This document shows, one piece after another, positions 1-9,156 of a stretch of DNA of 64,000 bases. The notes under the pieces were generated by a model. It was not told where the DNA came from. It did not search any database and saw nothing but the letters and a program-made list of their open reading frames with translations. Source of the DNA: Candidatus Rokuibacteriota bacterium. GTDB lineage: Bacteria; Methylomirabilota; Methylomirabilia; Rokubacteriales; CSP1-6. Position 1 is the first letter of the stretch. Each line of letters starts with the position of its first letter. Position numbers and translations under genes: made by a program. The stretch is from NCBI GenBank assembly GCA_003221695.1, contig QHSX01000049.1:38123-102122 (forward strand). The letters are read 5' to 3'.

Positions 1-1
1 C

Positions 2-511
2 GTCTTCGCCCACGTCGATACGACGGTCCGGGCGCTGGAAGAGCTCCGGGCGAAGGGCTATCACGACCTGACCGTGTACACGCCCGTGCCTGTGCACGAG
101 ATCGAGGAGGTCCTCGAGCGCGACCGGCCCGTGAGCCGCGTGCGCCTCTTCACGCTGATCGGCGGGCTCACCGGCATCGTCTCGGCCTTCCTCCTGACGA
201 TCTGGACCTCCCTCGTCTGGGGGCTCGTCACCGGAGGCAAGTACTTCCAATTCGGGCCCGGAGGCATCGTCGGATCGTCCCTGCCACCGTTCGTCATTAT
301 CGCGTTCGAGCTGATGGTCCTCTTCGGCGGAATCGCGACCGTGATCGGCATGGTGATGCTCGGCCGGCTGCCGAGGTTCCGGCCGAGTGCGAGCTTCGAC
401 CCGCGGTTCACGAACGATCGCTTCGGCATCGCCGTCCATTGCGCTCCGGGGCGTAGCCCCTCCGTGCGCGAGATCTTGCGAACGGCGGGCGCGGAGGAGG
501 TGCGCGCTTGA
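2..511 (+). CDS. actD: Alternative complex III subunit ActD (5' partial)
   Basis: Membrane-anchored subunit (DUF3341 family) of alternative complex III, the quinol:cytochrome c oxidoreductase that replaces the bc1 complex in many bacteria. The frame is already open at base 2, so the start lies outside the window. The visible part shows the soluble region (VRALEELRAKGY), then two membrane segments and a short conserved tail ending in the family-typical region around DRFGIAV. The next two genes are actE and actF, the usual order, so actA-C should lie upstream. An internal GTG at 74 is not a convincing start because the conserved frame continues upstream of it. Confidence 0.85.
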   Translation, partial: VFAHVDTTVRALEELRAKGYHDLTVYTPVPVHEIEEVLERDRPVSRVRLFTLIGGLTGIVSAFLLTIWTSLVWGLVTGGKYFQFGPGGIVGSSLPPFVIIAFELMVLFGGIATVIGMVMLGRLPRFRPSASFDPRFTNDRFGIAVHCAPGRSPSVREILRTAGAEEVRA

Positions 512-1014
512 AGTACGTCTTCCTCCTCACGCTCCTCATGGTCGTGGCCGCGGGCGGGGTGATGGGCGCCGTCGTCGTCGTCCGCTGGAGCGACAACATG
601 ACCCAGACGCCGCGGATCGTGCCCGGCGAGCGCGTGTTCACGATGCCGGCGGGCATCGTGCCGCGCGGCGGCGACCTCATCCTCCCCAAGGAGCAGCGCG
701 ACGTCGCGGCCAAGCAGCCGAACCCGATCAAGGCTTCCGGGGCGTCCGTCACGGTCGGCCGGGAGCGCTTTCAAACCTTCTGCGTCCCATGCCATGGACC
801 CGAAGCGAAGGGCGGCACGACCGGCCTCGTGGCGACGAAGTTCATCCCCACGCCGGACCTGACCAACGCCGAGCTGCAGAAGCAGCGGACCGACGGGTAC
901 TGGCACAGCTACATCGTCGCCGGCGGCGCCGTGATGCCCGCGTATGGAGAGGCGCTGGCCTCGGAAGAGGCGTGGCACATCGTGAACTACCTCCGGGCCC
1001 TCGCGCAGAGATGA
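508..1014 (+). CDS. actE: Alternative complex III monoheme cytochrome c subunit ActE
   Basis: 168-residue periplasm-facing cytochrome c of alternative complex III, which accepts electrons from the quinol-oxidising core. An N-terminal hydrophobic segment (about residues 3-25) acts as signal anchor. The heme-binding motif CVPCH is at residues 92-96 and the likely distal Met is M143 in GGAVMPAYG. The start is TTG at 508, overlapping the actD stop by 4 bases; the frame has no better start before the hydrophobic segment. It is followed by actF with an ATGA overlap. Confidence 0.88.
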   Translation: MKYVFLLTLLMVVAAGGVMGAVVVVRWSDNMTQTPRIVPGERVFTMPAGIVPRGGDLILPKEQRDVAAKQPNPIKASGASVTVGRERFQTFCVPCHGPEAKGGTTGLVATKFIPTPDLTNAELQKQRTDGYWHSYIVAGGAVMPAYGEALASEEAWHIVNYLRALAQR

Positions 1015-2120
1015 CGATCTTCTGGAGCCTCGTCGCGGCGGCCGGCGCCGTCGCCTTCCTCGGTGGCGCCCGCTCGGACGACGCCCGGGCGGTCTGGTCG
1101 ATCTATCTCGTGAACCTGGTGTTCTGGTCGGGGCTCGCCGTGACCGGCCCGGCGATCGCGGCCATGATGCAGCTCACCGAGGCGCGGTGGTCGCCGAGCG
1201 TCCGGCGGATCGCGCTGACGACCGCGGGCTTCCTGCCGGCCGCCTTCGTGCTGTTCCTCGTGCTCGTCGCGGGCCAGACGACGCTCTACCCGTGGGTGAC
1301 GACGCCGGTGGTGGCGAAGCAGGCGTGGCTGAACGCGCCCTTCTTCTGGCTGCGGACCATCGCCGGCGCGGCGGCGCTCTTCGGCACGGCGCTCGGGCTC
1401 GTGAGGGCGCTCGTGCGCGACGCGGTGCCACCCGACGACGCGGGCGAGCGGGCCCGGCGGAACCGCCTCGCGGTGGCCCTCCTGTTCCTCTGGGTCATCG
1501 GCGTCTCGCTGTGGGGGTTCGACCTCGTGATGTCGCTCGACCCCGCGTGGTACAGCGGCCTCTTCGGCGGCTACTTCGTCGTCAGCACCCTCTATATAGG
1601 GTTCTGCCTGCTGTCGCTCCTCACGATCCGCGCGAATGCGCGTGGACAGGCCTCGATCCCGCCCGCCGCCGTGCAGGACGTCGCGAAGCTCCAGTTCGCG
1701 ATGTCGATCATGTGGATGTACTTCTTCTGGTCCCAGTACCTCGTGATCTGGTACGGCAACGTCCCGGTGGAGACGCGCTTTTTCGTCACGCGCTTCTTCA
1801 CCCAGCCGTGGCTCACGCTCGCGTGGCTCGTGTTTGTCGTCGGCTGGCTGATTCCGTTCGCGTACCTCCTCAAGCGTCTCACGGGCCGGCCGCCGCAGCG
1901 CCACGCGCCGCTGGTCGTGATCTCCGTGTTCGGTCTCGTGGCGATCTTCCTCGAGCGTGTCCTCGTCGTCTTCCCGTCGGTGACCCCGAGCGCGCGGCTC
2001 CCGTTCGGGGCCCGCGACCTCGCGATCACGGCCGGGTTCTTGGCGCTCTTCGTACTCTCCCGGCGCTGGTTCTTCAGCCAGTTCAAGCCCGTCATCAACC
2101 TGCCACACACCGGGCACTAG
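1011..2120 (+). CDS. actF: Alternative complex III integral membrane subunit ActF
   Basis: 369-residue polytopic membrane protein, a quinol-oxidising membrane subunit of alternative complex III. About ten hydrophobic helices are visible, with the aromatic-rich stretch MWMYFFWSQYLVIWYGN that is characteristic of ActF. The ATG at 1011 overlaps the actE stop (ATGA). It is shorter than some homologues of about 400 residues but has no internal break. It is the last gene of the operon; the next 184 bases are non-coding. Confidence 0.88.
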   Translation: MTIFWSLVAAAGAVAFLGGARSDDARAVWSIYLVNLVFWSGLAVTGPAIAAMMQLTEARWSPSVRRIALTTAGFLPAAFVLFLVLVAGQTTLYPWVTTPVVAKQAWLNAPFFWLRTIAGAAALFGTALGLVRALVRDAVPPDDAGERARRNRLAVALLFLWVIGVSLWGFDLVMSLDPAWYSGLFGGYFVVSTLYIGFCLLSLLTIRANARGQASIPPAAVQDVAKLQFAMSIMWMYFFWSQYLVIWYGNVPVETRFFVTRFFTQPWLTLAWLVFVVGWLIPFAYLLKRLTGRPPQRHAPLVVISVFGLVAIFLERVLVVFPSVTPSARLPFGARDLAITAGFLALFVLSRRWFFSQFKPVINLPHTGH

Positions 2121-2140
2121 CCCCCCACGCCGCGCGATCG

Positions 2141-2272
2141 GGCGGGGCGGGGACGGGACTGCCCTCGGAGACCCGTAGCTTCTGGGGGTTGACTCGGCTA
2201 CGCGTGAGTGACAGAAGCGCCGGCGAGAAGAGCTAGCGTGGTCGACGAGGGCAGTCCCGTCCCTGCCCCGCC
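2141..2272. repeat. 27-bp inverted repeat pair around a 78-bp centre
   Basis: The arms at 2141-2167 and 2246-2272 are reverse complements with one mismatch in 27 bases. They lie between the actF stop and moeA. The centre holds a smaller dyad (GCTTCTG near 2178 and CAGAAGC near 2213) but no reading frame. The architecture resembles a MITE- or REP-like palindromic element, or a long stem-loop acting as terminator for actF. No T-tract follows the right arm. No second copy was seen in this window. Confidence 0.7.
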
Positions 2273-2304
2273 TGGCCACGGAGCGTGTAGTACAGTAGCC
2301 CCGT

Positions 2305-3522
2305 ATGCTGACCGTTGAGGAAGCGCTTGACCAGATTCTTTCACACGTACGTCCGCTGGGGACCGAGCTCGTGGAGCTCACGGCGGCGCTGGGACGCGTG
2401 CTCGCCGAGCCGGTCGTCTCGCGCCGAGAGCTCCCGCCGTGGCCCAACTCGTCGATGGACGGTTACGCCGTCCGCGCCGACGACACGCGCGCGGGCGGCG
2501 TGGAGCTGGTGGTCGTCGGCCGGATCATCGCCGGGTCGCTGCCCGCCCGGACGTTACGAACGGGGGAGGCCATGCGGATCTTCACGGGCGCCCCGCTGCC
2601 CGCCGGGGCGGACGCCGTCGTGCCGCAGGAGGACGTCACCGCCGACGGCGAACGCGTCGCGATCCCGCGGCCCGTCGCGCGCGGCGCGTTCGTACGACCG
2701 GCGGGAGAAGATGTCCGCGCGGGTGACGTCGTCGTCGAGACGGGCGAGACGATCTCCGCCGCCGAGGTCGGCCTCCTGGCCGCCCTGGGCCACGCGCGCG
2801 TGCGCGTCCACCGTCGGCCCCGCGTCGCCGTGCTCTCCACGGGCAACGAACTCGCCGACCTCGGCACCGAGCCCGGACCGGGCCAGATCCCGAACACCAA
2901 CACCTACTCGCTCATGGCGCAGGCCCTCGAGGCGGGTGCGGAACCCGTGAGCCTCGGTGTCGTGCCGGACCGACTCGAGGCGATCGTCGAGCGCGTCCGT
3001 TGGGCCGCGTGGGCCGACGTGCTCGTCTCGTCGGCGGGCGTGTCGGTGGGTGAGCTCGACCTCGTGCGTGAAGCGCTGGTCAAGTGCGGGGCCGTGCTCC
3101 ACCTGTGGAAGGTCGCGATGCGTCCCGGCAAACCGATCACGTTCGGCTCACTCGAGAGCCGGCCCGTCTTCGGGCTGCCCGGCAACCCGGTGTCGGCGAT
3201 GGTGACCTTCGAGCTGTTCGTGCGCCCCGCGCTGCGGAAGATGGCGGGGTGCCGCGGGATCGACCGCCCCCGCGTCTGGGCACGAGCGCTCGAGGCGATC
3301 TCGAACCCCGGCGGCCGGCGCGGCTACCTGCGCGTGACGCTCGCGCGGGACGGCACGGAGTACGGCGCGAGGCTCACCGGCGATCAGGGCTCGGGCATCC
3401 TCCGGTCCATGGTGCGTGCCGACGGCCTCGCGGTGGTGGCGCCGGATACGATCGTGCCGGCGGGGGACCGGGTGGAGGTCATCATCCTCCGCGCGCTCGA
3501 GCCGCGCACGCTCGGCCGTTGA
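2305..3522 (+). CDS. moeA: Molybdopterin molybdotransferase MoeA
   Basis: 405-residue cytoplasmic enzyme that inserts molybdate into adenylylated molybdopterin at the last step of molybdenum cofactor synthesis. Family blocks are visible: PPWPNSSMDGYA near the N-terminus, FTGAPLPAGADAVVPQE, the MPT-binding domain with SSAGVSVGELD, RPGKPITFG and FGLPGNPVSAM, and the C-terminal beta domain. Length is normal. The only nearby ribosome-binding candidate is weak, but TACAGT lies 8 bases before the ATG, which suggests leaderless initiation. moaA of the same pathway is at 25386. Confidence 0.95.
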   Translation: MLTVEEALDQILSHVRPLGTELVELTAALGRVLAEPVVSRRELPPWPNSSMDGYAVRADDTRAGGVELVVVGRIIAGSLPARTLRTGEAMRIFTGAPLPAGADAVVPQEDVTADGERVAIPRPVARGAFVRPAGEDVRAGDVVVETGETISAAEVGLLAALGHARVRVHRRPRVAVLSTGNELADLGTEPGPGQIPNTNTYSLMAQALEAGAEPVSLGVVPDRLEAIVERVRWAAWADVLVSSAGVSVGELDLVREALVKCGAVLHLWKVAMRPGKPITFGSLESRPVFGLPGNPVSAMVTFELFVRPALRKMAGCRGIDRPRVWARALEAISNPGGRRGYLRVTLARDGTEYGARLTGDQGSGILRSMVRADGLAVVAPDTIVPAGDRVEVIILRALEPRTLGR

Positions 3523-3548
3523 CTTCGTTTTCATTCGCGTGCTACGGT
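3519..3548 (+). promoter_or_regulatory. Sigma70-like promoter of the CpoB/YbgF-like gene
   Basis: TTGACT at 3519-3524 and TACGGT at 3543-3548 are separated by 18 bases. The predicted transcription start falls at or within two bases of the ATG at 3557, so the mRNA would be leaderless. The -35 hexamer overlaps the moeA stop codon. Confidence 0.6.
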
Positions 3549-3556
3549 CGCCGCGG

Positions 3557-4498
3557 ATGACTCGCGCCCTCGCCGTGCTGGCCGTCATCGCCGTCGTCGC
3601 GACCGGCTGCGCATCCCGGGGCGAGGTGAGGCAGCTCCGCTCCGAATTCTTCCAGCTGCGCTCCGAGCTCCTCCAACTCCGCGCCGAGCTCAACGGCGCG
3701 CGCGCCGCCCAGGAGAGTCCGGTCCGCGACATCGCCCGCACCAACGCCGAGCTCCAGGGGCTCGACGCGCGCACGCGCGAGCTGGCGTCGAGCGTGCGCG
3801 AGACCAGCGACGAGGTCGCGCGACTCGGCGCGCGCATCGGCGTGACCGAGGAGACGGTACGCGCGACTCGGGAGCGGGTGGAGACCCTCGCGACGCCACC
3901 ACCCGCGCCACCACCGGTGCCGGCGCCCGCGCCGGCACGGACGCCGTCGCCCTCGTCGTTGAAACCATCATCCGGGTCGCCACGGGCGCAGCCGCCTGCG
4001 CCGCCCCCTGCGTCGCCGCCGGTGTCGGCGCCCGCGCCGGGCTCCTCGCCGACGGCGGCCCTGCGGCCCGCGCCACCGGTTGAGCGGCCCCCGCGCGAGC
4101 CGCAGGCGGCGCAGACGCCAGGCGCCGAGAGGGTGTATGCCGCAGCGATGGCGACCTTCCGAGCGCGTGAGCACGGCCAGGCGGTCCTCGATCTCCTCGA
4201 CTTCCTCTCCCGATATCCGAAACATCCGCTTGCCGGGGCCGCCCAGTACTGGATCGGTGAGGCGTATTACGTCCAGCACGATTACCGCCAGGCGCTGGTC
4301 GAGTTCCAGAAGGTTCTCGAGTTCGGTTACGGGAAGGTGCCCGAGGCGCTCGTGAAGATCGGCCTGTGCCACCTGAACCTGCGCGATCCGAATCGGGCGC
4401 GACAGACGTGGCAGCGCGTGGTGCGGGACTACCCTCAGTCGGAGTCCGCCGCCACGGCGCGGGCGCTCCTTCGCACGCACGCCACGGCTCAGCGTTAG
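3557..4498 (+). CDS. CpoB/YbgF-like TPR lipoprotein
   Basis: 313-residue predicted cell-envelope lipoprotein. The signal sequence ends in a lipobox-like VATGC with Cys at about residue 18. A coiled coil with Leu heptads (about 25-110) follows, then a Pro/Ala-rich linker (about 115-195), then tandem TPR repeats (about 200-310: YAAAMATFRAREHGQAV, YWIGEAYYVQHDYRQAL, LCHLNLRDPNRARQ). This is the architecture of the Tol-Pal-associated protein YbgF/CpoB, which coordinates outer-membrane constriction with septal peptidoglycan synthesis. No tol or pal gene is next to it, so the precise role is inferred. The start was chosen so that the signal peptide is at the N-terminus. Confidence 0.75.
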   Translation: MTRALAVLAVIAVVATGCASRGEVRQLRSEFFQLRSELLQLRAELNGARAAQESPVRDIARTNAELQGLDARTRELASSVRETSDEVARLGARIGVTEETVRATRERVETLATPPPAPPPVPAPAPARTPSPSSLKPSSGSPRAQPPAPPPASPPVSAPAPGSSPTAALRPAPPVERPPREPQAAQTPGAERVYAAAMATFRAREHGQAVLDLLDFLSRYPKHPLAGAAQYWIGEAYYVQHDYRQALVEFQKVLEFGYGKVPEALVKIGLCHLNLRDPNRARQTWQRVVRDYPQSESAATARALLRTHATAQR

Positions 4499-4502
4499 CT
4501 CA

Positions 4503-4525
4503 CTCGGGGGGCTTCGCCCGCCGAG
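4503..4525. terminator. Hairpin after the CpoB-like gene
   Basis: CTCGG pairs with CCGAG, and GGGC pairs with GCCC around a TTC loop, just after the stop at 4498. There is no clear T-run, so intrinsic termination is uncertain. Confidence 0.4.
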
Positions 4526-4547
4526 CGACCGTATCCGCCCGGACTCG

Positions 4548-4575
4548 TTGACCAGACGCGCGCGTCCGGTATACT
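4548..4575 (+). promoter_or_regulatory. Sigma70-like promoter of the dprA-topA-xerC-hslVU run
   Basis: TTGACC at 4548-4553 and TATACT at 4570-4575 with a 16-base spacer, 27 bases before the dprA ATG. It would drive the long co-directional gene run that follows. Confidence 0.6.
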
Positions 4576-4602
4576 GAGCCTCCGCTGCGCCACGCTGACT
4601 CC

Positions 4603-5496
4603 ATGCGCTCGCTTCACCCAGGGGACCCGAACTATCCCGCGCTGCTCGGCGCGATCCCGTCGCCGCCGCCGCTTTACGTGCGCGGGACGGTCACCGCGGA
4701 CGACGCCCTCGCGCTCGCGATCGTCGGCGCGCGCGCGGCCACGCCGTACGGCGTCGAGGTGGCCGAGCGCCTGGCCGGTGAGCTCGCGGCGCGCGGCGTG
4801 ACGATCGTGAGCGGCCTGGCGCGTGGCATCGACGCGGCGGCGCACCGAGGCGCGCTCGGCGCGAGAGGACGCACGCTCGCCGTCCTCGGCTGTGGGATCG
4901 ACGTCGTGTACCCGCCGGAGAACCGCGCGCTCGCGCGCGCGATCGAAGCGCAGGGGGCGCTCGTGTCGCAGTTCGAGGGCGGCGTGCCGGCGCTCCCCGG
5001 CCACTTCCCCGCGCGCAACCGCACGCTCGCCGGACTCAGCCTCGGCGTCGTCGTGGTCGAGGCGGCCGAGCGGAGCGGCGCCCTGATCACCGCGGGTTTC
5101 GCGGCCGATCTCGGGCGCGAAGTGTTCGCCGTTCCAGGCAGAATCACCTCCGCGACGAGTGGCGGAACGAACCGGCTCATCCAGGACGGTGCTAAACTGA
5201 TTACTTGCTGGCAGGACGTCGTGTCAGAATTGCCGGAGCCGTGGCGTCGCATGGTTCGTGCGTCGTCGCCGACGACGCACGACCCGTCGCGGCCGAGCGC
5301 GGAGAGTGACGAGGGGCGGATGCTGGCGTTGTTGACGCTGGATGAGCCGCAGCACATCGAGCGGCTGATTGCGCGTGGCGGGCTCGAGCCCGCGCGCGTG
5401 GCGGCGACGCTCATGGCCCTCGAGCTGGGCGGATGGGCCCGGCAGCTTCCGGGACAGCGATGGGTCTCGGTCGGCGCACGCGCAAGGAGAACGTAG
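4603..5496 (+). CDS. dprA: DNA-processing protein DprA (Smf)
   Basis: 297-residue cytoplasmic protein of the DprA family, which loads RecA on incoming single-stranded DNA during transformation. The Rossmann-like core shows IVGARAATPYG, SGLARGIDAAAH, LGCGIDVVYPPENR and the FPARNR block (about residues 35-210). A C-terminal winged-helix domain (DprA_WH) follows. The order dprA-topA-xerC-hslV-hslU is widely conserved. The stop overlaps the topA GTG by one base, so translation is probably coupled. Confidence 0.93.
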   Translation: MRSLHPGDPNYPALLGAIPSPPPLYVRGTVTADDALALAIVGARAATPYGVEVAERLAGELAARGVTIVSGLARGIDAAAHRGALGARGRTLAVLGCGIDVVYPPENRALARAIEAQGALVSQFEGGVPALPGHFPARNRTLAGLSLGVVVVEAAERSGALITAGFAADLGREVFAVPGRITSATSGGTNRLIQDGAKLITCWQDVVSELPEPWRRMVRASSPTTHDPSRPSAESDEGRMLALLTLDEPQHIERLIARGGLEPARVAATLMALELGGWARQLPGQRWVSVGARARRT

Positions 5497-7745
5497 TGGC
5501 AAAGCGATCGCTCGTGGTGGTGGAATCGCCGACGAAGGTGAAGACGATCCAGAAGTATCTGAATTCGAGCTTCATCGTCAAAGCATCGATGGGCCACGTG
5601 CGTGATCTGCCGAAGTCGCAACTCGGTGTCGATCCCAAGAAGGGCTTCAAGCCGAAGTACGTGGTCTCACCGAGCAAGAAGAAGGTCCTCGACGAGCTGA
5701 AGAAGGCGGCCCTGAAGGCCGACGCTCTCTACGTGGCGACGGACCCCGACCGCGAGGGTGAAGCGATCGGCTGGCACCTGGCCCAGGAGCTCGACGTCGA
5801 CAAGAAGAATGTTTACCGCATCGCCTTCAACGAGATCACCGAGCGCGCGGTCAAAGCGGCGTTCGCCAAGCCCGGGCGCATCGACCTCAAGAAGGTGGAC
5901 GCGCAGCAGGCGCGTCGCGTTCTCGACCGCCTCGTGGGTTACAGCCTCTCGCCGCTCCTCTGGGACAAGGTCCAGCGCGGGCTCTCGGCGGGTCGGGTGC
6001 AGTCGGTGGCGGTCCGCCTGATCGTGGACCGCGAGCGCGAGATCCAGGTGTTCGTTCCCGTCGAATACTGGTCGCTCCATGCACGGCTCGCGGCCACGCT
6101 GCCGCCCGAGTTCGTCGCGACCCTTAAAGAGGTCGGTGGCGAGAAGGTGTCGCTGCCGAACGAGGACGCGACGCGTGCCCTCATGGCGTCGCTCGACGGC
6201 GCCCCCTTCGTCGTCCGCGCGGTCACGCGCGGGGAGCGCCGACGCAATCCGGCGCCGCCGTTCATCACCTCGACCCTGCAGCAGGAGGCGGGCCGCAAGC
6301 TCGGCTTCAGCGCCAAGAAGACGATGACGATCGCCCAGCAGCTGTACGAGGGCGTCGACGTCGGCACCGAGGGTCCCGTCGGGCTCATCACCTACATGCG
6401 GACCGACTCGGTGCGCGTCGCGCGCGAGGCGCAGGAGGAGGCGCGCGGCTGGATCGTGGCGCGTCTCGGCCGCGACTTCGTGCCGGACGCGCCGCCCGCC
6501 TACCGTTCACGGGGGAGCGCGCAGGAGGCGCACGAGGCGGTCCGCCCCTCTGACGTGGGGCGCGAGCCCAAGGACGTGACGCGCTTCCTCGGCCGGGATC
6601 AGCTCGCCCTCTACCGGCTCATCTGGGAACGCTTCCTGGCGAGCCAGATGATGCCCGCCGTCTACGACACGGTGACGGCGGACATCGACGCGGGGCGCTG
6701 TCTCTTCCGTGCGCAGGGCTCGACGCTGCGGTTCAAGGGCTTCACCGCGGTGTACGAGGAGAGCCGCGAGGACGAGACCGCGCCCGTCGAGGAGGACCCG
6801 GAGAGCGCGATCCCCCAGCTCCAGGAGGGCGAGGTGTTGCGGCTCCGAGTCCTCGAGCCCAAGCAGCACTTCACACAGCCGCCGCCCCGGTACACCGAGG
6901 CTGCCCTCATCAAGGCCCTGGAGGAGCTCGGGATCGGCCGGCCCTCCACGTACGCCTCGATCCTTGGCACCATCATCAACGACCGCGGATACGTGCGCCG
7001 CGAGCGGCGGGCGCTCGTGCCCACGGAGCTCGGGATGGCGGTGACGGACAAGCTGAAACCGTACTTCCCGGAGATCATGGACGTCGAGTTCACGGCGCAG
7101 ATGGAGGACCACCTCGACAAGATCGAGGAGGGCGAGCGCACGTGGGTCGAGACCGTCAGGGAGTTCTACGAGCCGTTCAAGCGCGACCTGGCGCGGGCGA
7201 AGAAGGAGATGGCGAGCGAGAAGGCGGGCGAGCCGGCCGGCGAGGCGTGCCCCGAGTGCGGCGCGGAGCTGCTCCGGCGCCGCGGACGGTTCGGCATGTT
7301 CCTGGCGTGCTCGACCTATCCCGATTGTCGATACACGCGGGATCTGAAGGGCGGCGAGCGGGCGGAGGAGCAGCCGACCGACGAGACGTGCCCGACCTGC
7401 GGGAAGCCCATGGTCATCAAGCACGGGCGCTTCGGGAAGTTTATCGCGTGCTCGGGCTACCCGGAGTGCAAGACGACGAAGCCGGTGACGCTCGGCATCG
7501 CGTGCCCGGAGCCGGGATGCCCGGGCCAGCTCGCCGAGCGCCGCTCGCGGCGGGGCCGCACCTTCTACGGATGCTCGGCGTACCCGAACTGCAAATTCGT
7601 CGTCTGGCAGCGGCCCGTCCCGGAGCCGTGTCCGAAGTGCGCCGCACCGTTCACGACCGAGCGTGCCGTCCGCGGCCGCGTGCTGCGGCGGTGCGTCAAG
7701 GCGGGATGCGACTTCGAGCGGGAGGCCGAGACCTCGGTGGCATGA
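5496..7745 (+). CDS. topA: DNA topoisomerase I
   Basis: 749-residue type IA topoisomerase that relaxes negative supercoils. The Toprim domain begins with SLVVVESPTKV and has DPDREGEAI; the active-site Tyr is Y300 in ITYMRTDS. At the C-terminus, four zinc-ribbon modules are visible (CPECG, CPTCG, CPEPGC, CPKC), the last two atypical. The GTG at 5496 was chosen because the conserved AKRSLVVVES follows and AAGGAGA is placed just upstream; it overlaps the dprA stop. Confidence 0.95.
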   Translation: MAKRSLVVVESPTKVKTIQKYLNSSFIVKASMGHVRDLPKSQLGVDPKKGFKPKYVVSPSKKKVLDELKKAALKADALYVATDPDREGEAIGWHLAQELDVDKKNVYRIAFNEITERAVKAAFAKPGRIDLKKVDAQQARRVLDRLVGYSLSPLLWDKVQRGLSAGRVQSVAVRLIVDREREIQVFVPVEYWSLHARLAATLPPEFVATLKEVGGEKVSLPNEDATRALMASLDGAPFVVRAVTRGERRRNPAPPFITSTLQQEAGRKLGFSAKKTMTIAQQLYEGVDVGTEGPVGLITYMRTDSVRVAREAQEEARGWIVARLGRDFVPDAPPAYRSRGSAQEAHEAVRPSDVGREPKDVTRFLGRDQLALYRLIWERFLASQMMPAVYDTVTADIDAGRCLFRAQGSTLRFKGFTAVYEESREDETAPVEEDPESAIPQLQEGEVLRLRVLEPKQHFTQPPPRYTEAALIKALEELGIGRPSTYASILGTIINDRGYVRRERRALVPTELGMAVTDKLKPYFPEIMDVEFTAQMEDHLDKIEEGERTWVETVREFYEPFKRDLARAKKEMASEKAGEPAGEACPECGAELLRRRGRFGMFLACSTYPDCRYTRDLKGGERAEEQPTDETCPTCGKPMVIKHGRFGKFIACSGYPECKTTKPVTLGIACPEPGCPGQLAERRSRRGRTFYGCSAYPNCKFVVWQRPVPEPCPKCAAPFTTERAVRGRVLRRCVKAGCDFEREAETSVA

Positions 7746-8620
7746 GCGACCCGCTGGCGGCGTACCTGAAGTATCTGACACTCGAGAAGGACGCGTCGCC
7801 CCACACGCTCCGGAGCTACCGGAGCGATCTGCGAGAGTTCCAGGCGTTCGTCGGGCCCGACACGCCGCTCGGCGAGGTCGACGGTCGGGCGGTGCGCGCG
7901 TACCTGGCACATCTCTGCGCCCGCGGCCTCGACGGGGCGTCCGTCGCCCGGAAGCTCGCCGCGCTACGGAGCTGGTTCCGTTTCCTCGTCCGGCGGGGGA
8001 GGCTTGCCCGGAACGTGGCCCGTGACGTCCGCGCCCCGCGCCTCGGGCGGAAGCTCGTGTCGTTCCTGCCGATCGACGAGGCGCAGGTGCTGGTCGAGGG
8101 CAAGGCGGTCGGCGGCGCCGCGCGCGAGCGGGACGTGGCGATTCTGGAGCTCCTGTACGCGACGGGGCTGCGCGTGTCCGAGCTGGTCGGCCTGGACGGC
8201 GAGGACGTGGACCGAGCGGGACAAACCGTGCGCGTGCTGGGCAAGGGGCGGAAGGAACGGATCGTCCCCTTCGGCCGCCGGGCCGCCCGCGCCCTCGACG
8301 CCTACCTCGGGCAGCGCGCAGAGCGGCGCGGGCCTCTCTTCACGAACCACCGGGGCGGCCGACTCTCGGTCCGAGCGATCCATGCGATCGTGCGGAGGAG
8401 CGCCGCCGCGTCGGGTATCGTGCGGCGGGTGAGCCCGCACACCCTCCGTCACACCTTCGCGACGCACCTGCTCGACGCGGGCGCCGACCTCCGGGTCATC
8501 CAGGAGCTCCTCGGCCACAGCCGGCTCAGTACGACCCAGCGCTACACCCACGTGGGCGCCGACCAACTCATGCGCGTCTACGACGCCGCGCACCCGCGCG
8601 CCCGCGGCGCCTCCGCGTGA
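7742..8620 (+). CDS. xerC: Tyrosine recombinase XerC
   Basis: 292-residue site-specific recombinase of the XerC/XerD family that resolves chromosome dimers at dif. An N-terminal SAM-like core-binding domain spans about residues 1-90. The catalytic set is complete: R144 (ATGLRVSEL), K168 (GKGRKER), H233 and R236 ([10 protein letters not shown]), H259 (LGHS) and Tyr268. Its place between topA and hslV is the conserved xerC position. The ATG overlaps the topA stop (ATGA). Confidence 0.93.
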   Translation: MSDPLAAYLKYLTLEKDASPHTLRSYRSDLREFQAFVGPDTPLGEVDGRAVRAYLAHLCARGLDGASVARKLAALRSWFRFLVRRGRLARNVARDVRAPRLGRKLVSFLPIDEAQVLVEGKAVGGAARERDVAILELLYATGLRVSELVGLDGEDVDRAGQTVRVLGKGRKERIVPFGRRAARALDAYLGQRAERRGPLFTNHRGGRLSVRAIHAIVRRSAAASGIVRRVSPHTLRHTFATHLLDAGADLRVIQELLGHSRLSTTQRYTHVGADQLMRVYDAAHPRARGASA

Positions 8621-9156
8621 TGCTGGCACCCGTTCACGCGACGACCGTCGTCGCGGTCCGCCACCGCGGCCAGGTGGCCCTCGCCGGTGACGGCCAGGTC
8701 TCGATCGGGAACACGATCGTGAAGGCGGGCGCCAAGAAGGTGCGCAAGCTGTACCACGACCGTGTGCTGGCCGGCTTCGCCGGCACCGCCGCCGACGCCT
8801 TCACGCTCTTCGCGCGCTTCGAGAGCCGGCTCGAGGAGCACCGGGGCAACCTCGCGCGGGCCGCGGTGGAGGTCGCCAAGGACTGGCGCACCGACCGCGT
8901 CCTCCGGCGGCTCGAGGCGCTCCTCGCGGTCGCCGACGGCGAGCACTCGTTTATCATCTCGGGCAACGGTGACGTCATCGAACCCGACGACGGGCTCATC
9001 GGCATCGGCTCGGGCGGCCCGTACGCGCTCGCGGCGGCCCGGGCGCTCGTCGCGCACTCGGACCTGGACGCCAAGGGGATCGTGACCGAGGCGATGCGCG
9101 TCGCCGCCGCGATCTGCGTGTTCACCAACGACCACATCAGCGTGGAAGTCCTGTGA
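8620..9156 (+). CDS. hslV: ATP-dependent protease subunit HslV
   Basis: 178-residue peptidase subunit of the HslUV (ClpYQ) two-component protease. The catalytic N-terminal Thr is expected at T8 ([10 protein letters not shown]), exposed after removal of a seven-residue propeptide. [10 protein letters not shown] and [20 protein letters not shown] are family blocks. ATG at 8620 is preferred (TGATG overlap with xerC), though a GTG three bases earlier is possible. It is directly coupled to hslU. Confidence 0.95.
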   Translation: MLAPVHATTVVAVRHRGQVALAGDGQVSIGNTIVKAGAKKVRKLYHDRVLAGFAGTAADAFTLFARFESRLEEHRGNLARAAVEVAKDWRTDRVLRRLEALLAVADGEHSFIISGNGDVIEPDDGLIGIGSGGPYALAAARALVAHSDLDAKGIVTEAMRVAAAICVFTNDHISVEVL

